From Margaritifera margaritifera (Eukaryota; Mollusca; Bivalvia; Unionida; Margaritiferidae), in the NCBI GenBank assembly GCA_029931535.1, contig JAQPZY010001347.1, positions 1,523,501 to 1,587,500 of the forward strand: DNA of 64,000 bases, read 5' to 3'. Within the stretch, counting starts at the first letter, position 1; each line of letters begins with the position of its first letter. Positions 12,408-23,779 of this stretch are shown one piece after another. The translations under genes were made by a program, and so were the position numbers. Under the pieces are notes generated by a model. That model was not told the DNA's origin. It saw nothing but the letters and a program-made list of their open reading frames with translations, and made no database searches.

Positions 12408-12595
12408 TGTCTTGTTGGTCCTGTATGAGTACTTGTTGGTCCTGTATGAGTACTTGTTGGTCCTGTATGAGTACTTGTTGGTCCTGTATGAGTACTTGTT
12501 GGTCCTGTATGAGTACTTGTTGGTCCTGTATGAGTACTTGTTGGTCCTGTATGAGTACTTGTTGGTCCTGTATGAGTACTTGTTGGTCCTAAATG
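12408..12595. repeat. 21-bp minisatellite, near-identical copies
   Basis: Eight or nine copies of the unit GTCCTGTATGAGTACTTGTTG follow each other with no differences in the central copies. The lack of divergence points to recent expansion or strong homogenisation. At seven codons per unit, frames stay open on both strands without being genes. Confidence 0.9.
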
Positions 12596-15500
12596 AAAAT
12601 GGTATGAGTCTGATATCTACAGCAGCTAATTTGAAAATCTTGTTATTGCTGAAGAATATCAGAGATGGATTCAACACTCATCAGTTAAAAGGAAGAAGTT
12701 GTCTTATCTTGAATTCCTAGAAATTCTTTTTGGCCATTAGAGCATCAATTCCTTTGAGGGACTCTAGTTACTGTATTATTTTTGGTTATGAATGTGCTTT
12801 GTTCTTCATTGCAATTTCTTCTTTTTTTTGTGTAAAAATTCACCCACACTGATGTGGTCAATTAACCTTTAGTCCACAAAACTGTAAATCACAACACTGT
12901 AGCATCGGGACTGTCTCAGTAAAACATACTTGGGACTCAAGGAAGGCACTTTAAACATAAAGAAGCAGAATCTATTCTATATTTGAAAATTTGGAGGGAA
13001 AATTTCCTCTCCATTTGTAAAAAAGGAGGAAATGTTCCAAATATATGAGGGATTTAATAAAGAAATAAAGGTAGGGCTTGAAAATATTATGCGTGATTTT
13101 CGTGCATGATATTTTAAAAAGAAGAATGAATCCTGCAATTGCACATCTTAGAGTATACCTTGGAGTAGTCACCAATAGAAACGATTTCGATTTTTTTTTC
13201 ATTTTCACATGAATCCTTTGAGTAATCTGTGTACTCTGGCATATGTGTTTTAAAACTGTTTTCCCTGGGTACCATGTATGTGTAAATGGAAAAGCCCTCA
13301 TTAAATTGAACAGCCCTTGTTCAATTTCAGCAAATGTTTTAATTTCAGCATATTAGCAACATAAAATATTTGTTTAATTACCAATGTGCAATATAAATTT
13401 TTATAGTTAATGACTTTATGTTATCAAAACCAAAACAATATGTGCTTGTATGTTACACTATGTGAATACTGAAGAAATGAACTGTGGTTGCTTTATTTCA
13501 ACGCAAGGAATTATCAAACCATAAAAAACATCAATGGCTGACAACGAGAAATTCTCAAATATAATTATAGAAAAAACTTTAGTCACAGCATTTTTCGGCA
13601 CAACATCCACAGGAGTGTCTGCCCACTCATTAGTATAATAAGGTACTTGCATATAAACTGGTGGGTACTAATATATAAGATAACTTCTGTAACCATCCAT
13701 CTCGATGGTTGCTGACAATTATCTATAGCAGACTCATTATGATCTTTTCATTACAAAAATTTTGTGTGAATACAATTTAGGAATAATTTAGTTCACTAGG
13801 TAATTTGCTTATATTATCCTGGAGTTCTCTGTATTGATGCACTTAAGTATTTACTTTCACCTTTTTAGAATTATACTCTTTTCATAGTGATACCTCTCAT
13901 TTAATTTGAAACATTAGTTGTTTTAGAAAAGCATGCATATCAACTGATGTTGATATATTCCCTCATACTCTTTTTTCACACGCTTTCAACCAGACAACCC
14001 CTTATCGGAAAGTTCGTGTATTACATCACTTGTTTTGATGCACTTTATGAGTCTACTTCTGTCTGTGACACCACTGTACATATGCTCTGTACAAAATTAT
14101 ATTACAGAGCAACATCAATAGCACATAGAAAACTCAACTTTATAGGAAAAATTACATAAAGAAACTTAACTTGGCATTCCTAAAACTTTTCTTATATTTA
14201 TCATAATTTTAGTTTTGGGACAGATTTTAAAATAATCAAATTGGGAAAAATCATGATGGTATTGTAATAAAATTGTTTACTTGTATTAAAAAAATATTAG
14301 AATTAGCGTACGACTTATTTTTTTAAAACTTAATTAGCAGTGTGAATATGCAGAACCTCAATAATTGAATGTACTGTTTTTGGAACTTCAAAACTGTTTT
14401 GCATCCTTCATAACTTTTTTTTGTAGAAGTGCAAATAATCAGAGACAGAAGACATAAAGTTACAGGAGACGGTTTATTTTGAATTTATTGTCATTCTTAC
14501 CATTATCGAACAAATTACAAAATTAAATTGGTCAAAATAAGTTAAATATCAAGATTCTCTTAAAGGATGATTGAAAATTTATTACTAAAGTAAAATTTCT
14601 TTTTTATCAGATAGAAAATCCTAATACTTTGATTTAAATAAACAAAAATGTAGAGGATGCTGATTTATTTAAGAATTATATTGTACAAGTATGTGTTTCT
14701 TGTAAATTTGCACAAATGATAATAACAAAGAACCACCTCTGAACATTAGTAATGACAGATCCACATAAAATTTTACAACACTGTACATTATTCTAAACAG
14801 TGTTACTGATGCAGTTATCAACTGTGAGTCACATTGCTATCACATGTTGAGTAGCAGACTGGCTGCCTATCATGGCAGGTAGTTGATTTGCCCTGTCAGA
14901 ATAGTTATTAGGGATTTTTATGAGGACTTACTGATTGAAAAAAAGAGAATTAGTGAAATAGAGTTTTTTTCATAGTATGTATCTTTGTTTCATTTCACAG
15001 CTGATAATAATAGGATTTTCGATAAATTTTTCTGTCTGTGTGACACAGTGTTGATCAGTGTAAACATATGTTGTGGTTGTGACATCATTGAGAGATGTGT
15101 TCTCTTGAGAACTGGGAGTTTATGACATTGCATCAAAATAGGGTGTGGGATGATAACTGCTTTTATAAATTGACAGTATCTACCAAAGGTTGGTTTCCTT
15201 AACTCACATTTGAACTAGATATCACCAGTTGTTCAGATTGTTCAAAACCTCGAGAGAATAATACTGATATTGATATACTAGGGGTTTTCCCATGTGATCT
15301 GTTTGATGTATTAATATAAAAGGGGTTTTCCATGTGTGATTTGTTTTGAAGTATTATCCTCATTTAGAAATTACAAATCACACAATGGATCAATAAAATG
15401 GAAGCGCTCCTGATCTGCTATGTCCAGAATTATTCACAATTGTCCAGTTAGGCACGTAAAGAGAGTCTACTTATAATTCATGTCACAGTCTGAGTGGAAT

Positions 15501-15985
15501 CCCTGTTGGATCTGATGAGACATAAATTAGTGTGAGACTATAGTAAAAGTCATATAGGTCATGTATGCGTTCATTACCAACTATGTCAGTAATGGGTGTA
15601 TTTTTTAGAATTTGATTACACATACCTTTAAATGGCAATTATTCACTTTATTTGGATCCTCATACATCCATATTCCTTTGGAAGGTCAATATTTACATGC
15701 CCTGACAAACACATATGGCAAAACTCAATGTTAAAGTACAATCCCCCCCCCCATTATCATTTAACATCATTATTATCATAATCATCATTATTATTGTCAT
15801 TCTTGTCATCATCATCATCATCAGCAGCAGCAGCCACAACCATTATAATCATCATCTTTTTGTTAATTCATCTCCTCTTCTAAGCCATTGAATTTTATGG
15901 TTAAGGACTTTACTAAGCAATCTCTACTATTTACTTGGTGTAACTGAAGACAATACTTTTAACATATTTTTGTTTTCCTTTTCAG

Positions 15986-16089
15986 GGATTTGTGGACATT
16001 TTAGAAAAATTTGCCTCCATGATGATAAATGGGGAGGTGGGTTTATTTGTCTTTCTGATGTTGCTTAGAGCCAGAAATAAAGATAATAG
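15986..16089 (+). CDS. Host gene exon 4, membrane helix
   Basis: A 104-nt exon lies between TTTTCCTTTCAG and a GTAAGA donor. It reads in phase 0 through GFVDILEKFASMM and a hydrophobic stretch (GEVGLFVFLMLL), then a basic turn (RARNKDN). It ends two bases into an Arg codon completed at 30128. The donor lies only about 24 nt before a 1-kb minisatellite. Confidence 0.65.
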
Positions 16090-16112
16090 GTAAGATCTTT
16101 ATCTTATCATTC

Positions 16113-17143
16113 GCAGTAAAAGCATAAGTAATCCTGATTTATAAATGGACATGATTGACAGTAAAATCATAAGTAATCCTGATTTATAAATGGACATGAT
16201 TGACAGTAAAAGCATAAGTAATTCTGATTTATAAATGGACATGATTGACAGTAAAAGCATAAGTCATCCTGATTTATAAATGGACATGATTGACAGTAAA
16301 ATCATAAGTCATCCTGATTTATAAATGGACATGATTGACAGTAAAAGCATAAGTAATCCTGATTTATAAATGGACATGATTGACAGTAAAAGCATAAGTA
16401 ATCCTGATTTATAAATGGACATAATTGACAGTAAAAGCATAAGTCATCCTGATTTATAAATGGACATGATTGACAGTAAAAGCATAAGTCAACCTGATTT
16501 ATAAATGGACATGATTGACAGTAAAAGCATAAGTCATCCTGATTTATAAATGGACATGATTGACAGTAAAATCATAAGCCATCCTGATTTATAAATGGAC
16601 ATGATTCACAGTAAAATCATAAGCAATCCTGATTTATAAATTGAAATGATTCACAGTAAAAGCATAAGTAATCCTGATTTATAAATTGAAATGATTCACA
16701 GTAAAAGCATAAGTAATCCTGATTTATAAATTGAAATGATTGACAGTAAAAGCACAAGTAATCCTGGTTTATAACTGGACATGATTGACAGTAAAAGCAC
16801 AAGTAATCCTGACTTATAAATTGACATGATTGACAGTAAAAGCACAAGTAATCCTGGTTTATAACTGGACATGATTGACAGTAAAAGCACAAGTAATCCT
16901 GATTTATAAATTGACATGATTGACAGTAAAAGCATAAGTAATCCTGATTTATAAATGGACATGATTGACAGTAAAATCATAAGTAATCCTGATTTATAAA
17001 TTGACATGATTGACAGTAAAAGCATAAGTAATCCTGATTTATTAATTGACATGATTGACAGTAAAAACATAAGTAATCCTGATTTATTAATTGACATGAT
17101 TCAAAGTAAAAACATAAGTATTCCTGATTTATTAATTGACATT
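16113..17143. repeat. 45-bp minisatellite, about 23 copies
   Basis: The unit is close to GACAGTAAAAGCATAAGTAA followed by TCCTGATTTATAAATGGACATGATT. Variants (GGACATG/TTGACATG, GCATAAG/GCACAAG/TCATAAG) recur in blocks, suggesting multi-unit duplication. Its period is divisible by three, so long open frames on the minus strand are artefacts. Confidence 0.95.
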
Positions 17144-18177
17144 TTTTGTTTGGATAATTACTAATAATCAGATATTCTCACATTCCTATATATGTGTGAT
17201 ACAGTATGCCTATCTGACATGAGTGCACTCAGTGACACTATATATGACATCACTGTGCTTATTATGTCATGAACAGCCACAATTTTGCTTAGCAGTTTTA
17301 ATATTCAGGGACAACTTTTGCCAGCTTATAGTAATCCATGTTTACAACCAATAATTTGTTATTGACTTAACTTTTTATGCTCTTTCTAACAACATAAAAA
17401 CTTTCAGAAAATACTCTGTATTTCTATAACTATGTTCCATGTCAGTGATCCACCATATTTTTTTCCCACCAAGCTTTCCTGGTGATAAATGATAGAAATA
17501 TGATCCATCAAATGTATTAGTGTAGAAGAAGGAAATGACACCCTCAGGATCAAAATTTGTGGGGAGGAAATCCACAAAGTCACAAATTCTGATCTACAGC
17601 TGGGATTTCCTTGACCCCACAAGTGCATATGATAGATTCTTTTATTCTAACATGAATCTCTTTCCTCTCACAGGTATTTATCATGCAAAATACATGCCTT
17701 TTTTGAGGTGACGTGGCACCAACAGCAATGCATGTGATGTGATAAAATAATCAAAAAAATACTAATTTTTGTTTATTTTTCATTGTAAAAATAAAAAATT
17801 GCCTTAAAATTATGTATAATATTCAAAGAGATATATAAATACCTATTTTAATTGCTGCAGTTTTTTGCATAATCCCTTCAGAATTGCCTTCTCAGGGATT
17901 ATGAAATATTGCAACTGTGAAAACAGGTATTTATATTTTAGAATAGATAGCACTTTTTAACTTCGGAAGACATTATTTTTTAAAAATTTTGACACAAGCA
18001 TAAAACAGTGCCAGGGTTGGGATGCCTTAAAATTGTTGTTTACAAGCAAATTCTTGAGATTGTAATTCAGAATTTTAAACATCAACTTATTCATGAATAT
18101 GTACATATCAACCAATCATGAGACATTTATACTTTAGCATTATTGTCATACTCTCCCCTGAGGTGACAATTTGTACT

Positions 18178-18533
18178 AGCCATGATTAAGCTTACTTGGA
18201 TGCTTGTGTATACGAGTTGGGTATAATGTTGATACAGATGCCGTTACCCAAAATTAGTACAAAAATAGCCATGATTAAGCTTACTTGTATGCTTGTGTAA
18301 ACGAGTTGGGTATAATGATGAAACAGATGCCGTTACCCAAAATTAGTACAAAAATATAATCTGCTGGATAAAAACACAATTAGTATTTATTTAGAAACCT
18401 GAAGTTGTGTCAATATAAGTATCTGAAAAAGAATTTCTTTTGGAAATTTCATACAAAAAGAATGGGACCTTGTCTTTTTAAGGGAGACAGTCTAAAAGAA
18501 AACATCACAGAATAGATACCAGGGAGAAGTTTA

Positions 18534-18586
<53 letters not shown>

Positions 18587-18600
18587 AAACTGGTCATGTC
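18178..18600 (+). repeat. Dispersed repeat with internal 90-bp duplication
   Basis: Two tandem copies (18178-18267, 18268-18357) share AGCCATGATTAAGCTTACTT and CCGTTACCCAAAATTAGTAC. The unit after them (CTGGATAAAAACACAATTAG, then ATCTGAAAAAGAATTTC) recurs at about 22010-22160 and 33658-33960. At 18.2 and 33.7 kb the repeat leads directly into a TA microsatellite. Confidence 0.65.
18537..18584. repeat. TA microsatellite
   Basis: A pure run of about 24 TA dinucleotides lies at the end of the dispersed repeat. Confidence 0.95.
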
Positions 18601-18844
18601 CCGCATGTCAAGCACACCCCAAACTTTTTTGTAAATTGGTGTTGTACAGATGTACAGCATCCACATACCAAGTAACATGACTCCATGGCCAACTGTACTT
18701 GAGAACTGACCACATAAAAAAAATCTTTGACATTGAGGTTAATCTGAGATGTGAATGGATGAATGGATATGCACACAGATGCCAAAGTGATTGCATCACA
18801 GTGTCAAGCTACTGTTAATGTCAGGCTACTGTTAATGCAGGTTT

Positions 18845-18848
<4 letters not shown>

Positions 18849-18905
<57 letters not shown>
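18849..18905. repeat. TA microsatellite
   Basis: A pure run of about 28 TA dinucleotides lies 1.5 kb from the Penelope-like remnant that reads toward it. Confidence 0.95.
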
Positions 18906-18908
<3 letters not shown>

Positions 18909-19509
18909 AATACAAATCGTATGGTGAATAACAGTCCTTTTAAGTGCACTGGATCCAGAAAGGTATCGTGTGTGTCAGGAATTGATTAAGATAAATGCAA
19001 TAAACTGACAACAAACAGTGCAAAACTAGTTTTTAACAAGCCTAAGCACTTTCAACTCTGAGTCTTTATCAAAGGCAAACACAAAACAGAGACAGGACAA
19101 ACAATAAACACAAAAGGTGTTGAAATTACAAAAGTTTACATAACTATTTCTAATGGAATTAATGAAAATGTTTGATGTTTCATCTAGTTGGCTTCAACTT
19201 GACTGATGATGTTGTAAACTTGTTTGTATTGACCTACAAAGGGAGGAGCCATAGTGCCATCTGTTTTTTAATGTAAATTGGTGTAACCGCAAAGTATATC
19301 CCGGATATTTTATTGTTTCTGTAATGCGAGTAATGACAATAGCAATAATAACACCAGGAAGAACTAAAAAAAAACCAGTAGTAATTATAGGCGAGTGAGT
19401 GAGTAATAAGCAAAAGGAATAATTTCATTGAAAAAGTGGTGGCTGTAAACAGATGATGATTTTATTTGTGTGTGGTTGTTCTTTTTCTAGTCTTCTTGGT
19501 TTAAGCCGC

Positions 19510-19795
19510 TTGGTTTCAGTGTTCATAGGCGGCATATCCAGTAAGATTCCATTTCTTTCCTGGTTTTGGAACTCCAGTTGGGGTTGTGAGCAATTGCAGT
19601 CAGTGTTACATCACTGAAAGTGTGGCCAGGGGAAGAGAAGTGTTCTGCAACTGGACTTCTGTCCAGCTTCTTTGCCATCCAATCAGATCTGTGAAAATTG
19701 ATCCGTTTGTATAGCCTTTCAGTTTATCCAACATACTGAAGGCTGCAGATCGTACATGTGATGAGATAAATTACATTCTGTTTCGCCCATTTATG
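19510..19795 (-). pseudogene. GIY-YIG endonuclease domain of Penelope-like element
   Basis: In this frame the domain begins VIYLITCTICSLQYVG, matching the GIY-YIG core in the derived form typical of these elements. A stop replaces the next conserved residue. It continues with the RIN-HRSDW block (catalytic Arg) and a conserved AEHFSSPGHTF block. The YW near the end is followed by another stop. At least two stops make it nonfunctional. Confidence 0.7.
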
Positions 19796-20205
19796 TTTAA
19801 ATTTTGGTTCATTGCTGTGCTAGAGAATGTGCTGGTCTCTGTCATATGTTGACAGGTTTTGCTCCTTTTATCACCACAGGGACCAGATTTGCTAGGATGG
19901 TCTTGGCTTGTGATTGGCATTAGTTTTGCTCTGACTAGGATGTCTTTGAAGTTTTTTGGTCTGTGGTAGGCTACTACTGGTTTGTTTGGGAGGATTAATT
20001 TTAGTGTGTCACAAGATGCCATGATGGGCCATTGTTTCTGGATGATTCTACAAACTTTTAGGTTATCTGGATGGAAGGTCAGGATAAATGGTATCCGATC
20101 AATCTTTTCCTTCTCTCTGTATTTTAGTAGGTAAATGCAGTTTGTTTGTTTAGCCCTTTGTGTTGTCTCCACTATCAGGTTTTTGTCATAGCCTTGGTTC
20201 ATCAA
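19771..20205 (-). pseudogene. Penelope-like element linker region
   Basis: A 144-codon open stretch carries the conserved linker of Penelope-like RTs: IPFILTFHP, a long helix, then AYHRPKNFKDILVRAKL and the Cys-rich GPCGDKRSKTCQHM. It is part of the larger remnant and has no start of its own. Confidence 0.7.
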
Positions 20206-20645
20206 ATGTTCAGATAACTCTTCAGGTCTTTTTTGGAATGTTTCATCGTCTGCAAATTCTGCATATCCTCAGTGCCTGGCTATATGGGATGTTCCGAATG
20301 CAATGTTTTGGATGACAGTTGGATGGGAGAAGATACTGGTATTTATCAGTTGGTTTTGAGTAGATGTCTTCATGGAGTTTGTTTTTCTACCATTCTGGTT
20401 GTTGTGTCCAGAAAAACGTGATTTGAGTTGGAGACTTCTGCCGTGAATTTTATAGAAGGATGAAAAATGAAGTGGCAACATGGACAGAGATGCTGCCAGG
20501 GCGCGCGAGTGCGAGAATCGCACAAAATTTTTACGAATTCACGCACTTGGAAAGCAGCGATGCGCGAGAACTCCTGCTAATTAGTTCAAAGTCACGCATA
20601 CAAAAATGTACTCTGCATAGTATACATTTTTTAAAAAACTGTTAA

Positions 20646-21292
20646 CCCTTAAAGTGCTTGTCGCAGCATAAGTCACACCGCCAGTAGAGGTCTCGTAGTG
20701 CTTGTCTTGTTATCTATCTTTCTTTCTGGTAGGCAACTGTTTACACATCCGAATACTTAGGCTTGACATGAACGGTTGTTAAACTAAATTTGATTGGCAC
20801 ATTGGGCCCTGAAACAAGCATTGTCGAGGTTGAACCTTGCATTCATAAAGGAAGTTTTACAAATGCTTGTTTAAAGTAAGAGCTCTTAGAAAACCTAAAA
20901 TGGCTGACTCACAACATGGTTCATCTTCAGATGACGATTTCATTTGGCAAATACTGACCGATGATAGCGATGATGACAATGATTTTTAAAATTTTGAAGT
21001 ATATGAGATTATTGGAGCCCGGAAAGTGTTGCCAGATATACAAGTGAGTAAGTTTGAACCCGAAAAATATGTTAAATACGAGTCCGATGTACATGCTGGA
21101 TGGACAAAAACTGACAAAATTCCAGTCAACCCCCTATTAAGTGGTATTTCTAAATTAAATGTCAAAAAGGCAGAATACTAAGCCTAATTAAAATACAGGC
21201 AATTTAAAAGTAGAGTGCAATTATCATTTCTTTTCTCAAACAATTCTGCCTTGGGGGATCTTGTGCTACAAAACTATATAGCACTCTAAGGG
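20646..21292 (+). mobile_element. piggyBac-type remnant with TTAA-like target duplication
   Basis: The left end is TTAA|CCCTTAAAGTGC and the right end is GCACTCTAAGGG|TTAG. The 12-bp termini are inverted repeats with one mismatch. They start with CCC and are flanked by TTAA and a one-base variant of it, which is the piggyBac signature. The interior keeps only an N-terminal transposase-like fragment, so this is an internally deleted, nonautonomous derivative. Confidence 0.7.
20900..21181 (+). pseudogene. piggyBac transposase N-terminal fragment
   Basis: From an ATG the frame gives an acidic Ser/Asp-rich start (SSSDDDFIW, SDDDNDF). After a TAA it continues in the same frame to WTKTDKIPVNP, which resembles the W-x-x-x-x-P segment just before the DDE domain of piggyBac transposases. 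The whole catalytic domain is absent. Confidence 0.5.
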
Positions 21293-22275
21293 TTAGATAA
21301 ATAATTTAAAATTATAATAAATTGAATAAATAAGAATCTAAAAAGAAATTAAAAGAATATTTATTTTTGATCAAAATACCTCTGTCTGAACAAGATGACT
21401 ATGGCATTAATGGACTTAAACCCTAAACACAACATTGTGGAAGAGATAAGAAATCTGGCATGGTAGTATGAAAGTGAAACTTTGGCAGAGTCTTGTTAGT
21501 GAAAAATATTATTTTGGAGCAGAGATATCCAAGAGACAATACCTATGAGCTGTTGAAAATTGTACAACTTGTCCAAGCTGGCTTAGCTAGCTATGCATAT
21601 GTGAAAGCGGGTTCTCAGCATGAACAGTATTCATACACAGATAAGGAACAAATTAAGCTCAGAAATAACCAAGAGATTAATGCTTATACGACTAGAGGAG
21701 ACATCTTTTGAGGATTTCGATATTCAGTAAAGCAGGAAGAAAGAAAGAGACAGATATTTGTGTGTTAGGTAAATATTTAACTATGGCTATTTCCTCCTCC
21801 CCCTCAATTTTTTATCTACTCCCCCCTTATTTTGGTGACAAGGGGGGAGCTCCCCCCTTTAGATAAAATCCTGGCAGCATCTCTGCATGGAAGAGAAAAT
21901 CTGGATGACTTCATATCAAAAGCAAACAACTTTCATCCTTCAATAAAATTAAAAATAGATATCAGGGGAGAAATTGATGATTAATATATGTAGAGACAAA
22001 AACTCTACATTATTTTGTGATAAGTACCTGAAAAGGGATTTCTTTGGAGGATTCTCTATGGGAATATGGGGTCAGCCTTTTTTTTTAAGGGTGGAGAGAC
22101 GTTCTAAAAAGAAAAAAAAAACAACACATTAAATAATAGATATCAGGAAGAATTCACAATTTATAGAAAGATGGAGACAAGGTTGGAGCTGCCATTGCAA
22201 CTTCCAATGGCATCAGCTGAAGCCGGTTACCAGATAAAGCCTTCATTTTTACCACTGAAATTATGGCATTCTTGG

Positions 22276-22525
22276 GGCCCTGGGTGGCAGAGTGGTCTGA
22301 GGCGCTTGCCTTTACAGATCACTGACATCTCACCTCTGTCTGCATGGGTTCGAGCGTCGGCTCTGCCAAAGTGGGTATGTGTAAATGCTTGCCTTTAACT
22401 TCCTTTGGGTTGGTGGTTTTTCCCGAGGTTTTCCCAGATTCTTCCTCCACCATATATGATGGCCACCATGTATAGCCTATAATGTGCTGAAAATGGCATT
22501 AAACCCACAGAAACAAACAAAAATA
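22276..22525 (+). repeat. tRNA-derived SINE
   Basis: Box A-like TGGCAGAGTGG (22285-22295) and box B GGTTCGAGC (22347-22355) lie about 50 bp apart, as in a long-variable-arm tRNA (Leu/Ser type). A body follows (TTTTTCCCGAGGTTTTCCC, CCACCATATATGATGGCC) ending ATTAAACCCACAGAAACAAA, an A-rich tail. It is clearly a retroposon, not a tRNA gene, because the acceptor stem does not pair. Confidence 0.75.
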
Positions 22526-23511
22526 AAACAGCCATACTCAGGTGTTTTAACTATATTGGAAGTGCCCCCAAAACAAATTTTGTCATCTTTTCGAATTCTC
22601 TTTCCACACTGAAAGCCTTCCAAACCTGAAATTTGAAAACCTGCTAATATTCCAGATCTTACAGAAATGTTATTTGCTGATACAATCTGAAAAAAGTATT
22701 CTATATTGTTGGCTGTCTATGCACATTGGTATTAAGAGTAATGAAAGGGCAGCTTTCCTGCAGTCACCCATTTCTGAATGGAAGATTCCATATACTGATT
22801 TCAAATATTATAAAAAATCAGCATGTTTTTTATACTTGGCAAAAAATGTAGAATGAAAATTCCACAAGCAAGCTTTCAAACATCAAATCTATAATTGGAA
22901 ATTGACATCCCTTGTATAGAACAAGTTGCAAAGATGAGGTGGTATTGTGTTGATAGCATATCGGACACACATGCCCGACTTATGTATACTACTGGAAGAT
23001 GTGCATATCCTGCCAGTGTCCACTGATTGTGGAGCACATTATTGTTGAGTGTATTGACTTGTACTGTGTTAGAAATTTTCTGATGTGAAGTCAGTGAAAA
23101 AACGTAATAATGATGTACCACCCAAGAAAATCTTAGATTTTATGAGGGAATGTGGATTATATAAAAAATGTTGACTGTCAGTTTGCAGGACTTTACATTT
23201 TAACCTTTGTCTTTTACTTGGTGTATCTTTTACAGGTTTTCAACATCCTTTTAACTTTTATTTTCTAGTACTTCTTGTCTGCATTTATTTGGAAGGCTTT
23301 ATCTTCCTTTAGCTATTGTTGTACAAGTGTTTATATTTAAATTTTTTGGAACTTTACTTTTATCGGCACAATATAGCCAGTGTGGTGCTGATGTGCTGTT
23401 AAATACTACCACTACTAATACTACTACTATGAATAATTTACATATAGATATATATACTTTCGTGATAAGTGTACAAAAGGGATATCTTTTTGGGGGGTGG
23501 GGTGGGGGGTG

Positions 23512-23600
23512 GGCTTTAATGCCATTTTTCAGCACATGATAGCTATACATGGCGGCCAGTATATTTGGTGGAGGAAAAACCCAGGAAGATTATGTATATT
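23512..23600 (-). repeat. SINE tail fragment, inverted
   Basis: The reverse complement matches the 3' body of the SINE at 22276 (CTTCCTCCACCA..., GGCC-CCATGTATAGC, GTGCTGAAA-ATGGCATTAAA). Only the tail half is present, as expected for a 5'-truncated insertion. Confidence 0.65.
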
Positions 23601-23624
23601 TTTCCAGACTTTTGATGTGATTGA

Positions 23625-23760
23625 GATTGAAAAGTGGGGACAAAACCATGAATAATTATGCATAGATTTTTAATGTTCTGTATATGTTTGGTTATTTCAT
23701 GAATTTAAATTTTTTATAGAATAAACTGCATCTATGTCAATATTTAACTTATGTTATGCA
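23625..23760 (+). repeat. Left copy of a direct repeat flanking the pearl-like block
   Basis: The segment AGTGGGGACAAAACCATGA to GAATAAACTGCATCTAT recurs at about 27412-27545 with the same order of landmarks (AAGTGGGGACAAAATCATGA, ACAGAATAAACTGCATTTAT). The two copies bracket the two pearl-like arrays. Confidence 0.6.
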
Positions 23761-23779
23761 GTTTCTGTTTTTAGCCATC

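Larger units (their letters stand above)
11215..15985. other. Intron 3
   Basis: It contains pearl-like monomers (11830-12400) and a 21-bp minisatellite (12408-12595). The rest (12600-15985) is AT-rich, with a CAT/ATT microsatellite at 15775-15850 and a C run near 15744. No other feature is recognisable. Confidence 0.5.
19480..20460 (-). mobile_element. Penelope-like retroelement, 5'-truncated remnant
   Basis: Penelope-like elements carry an RT and a C-terminal GIY-YIG endonuclease. Reading leftward, the first recognisable block (about 20440-20250) ends in CHPKHC...IPYSQALR, a hallmark between the RT thumb and the linker of this class. It is broken by stops. An open segment (20205-19771) follows with HRPKNFKDILVRAKL and GPCGDKRSKTCQHM. 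The GIY-YIG domain (19795-19510) comes next. The RT palm motifs are missing. Confidence 0.75.

Noticed and set aside
12269..12720. Three overlapping repeat-rich frames
   Set aside because: The 21-bp array keeps all frames open; there is no coding signal outside it.
16617..17097. Open frames of 91 and 133 codons on the minus strand
   Set aside because: They are products of the 45-bp minisatellite (15 codons per unit), not proteins.
16113..17143. CRISPR-like regular array
   Set aside because: Units abut with no unique spacers, and the DNA is animal nuclear; this is a minisatellite.
22276..22360. Functional tRNA gene
   Set aside because: Boxes A and B are present, but the acceptor and anticodon stems do not pair and a SINE body follows.
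23299..23550. Overlapping frames near 23.3-23.5 kb
   Set aside because: They are driven by CTA/GTT triplet runs and a G-rich run; no homology or splice context.
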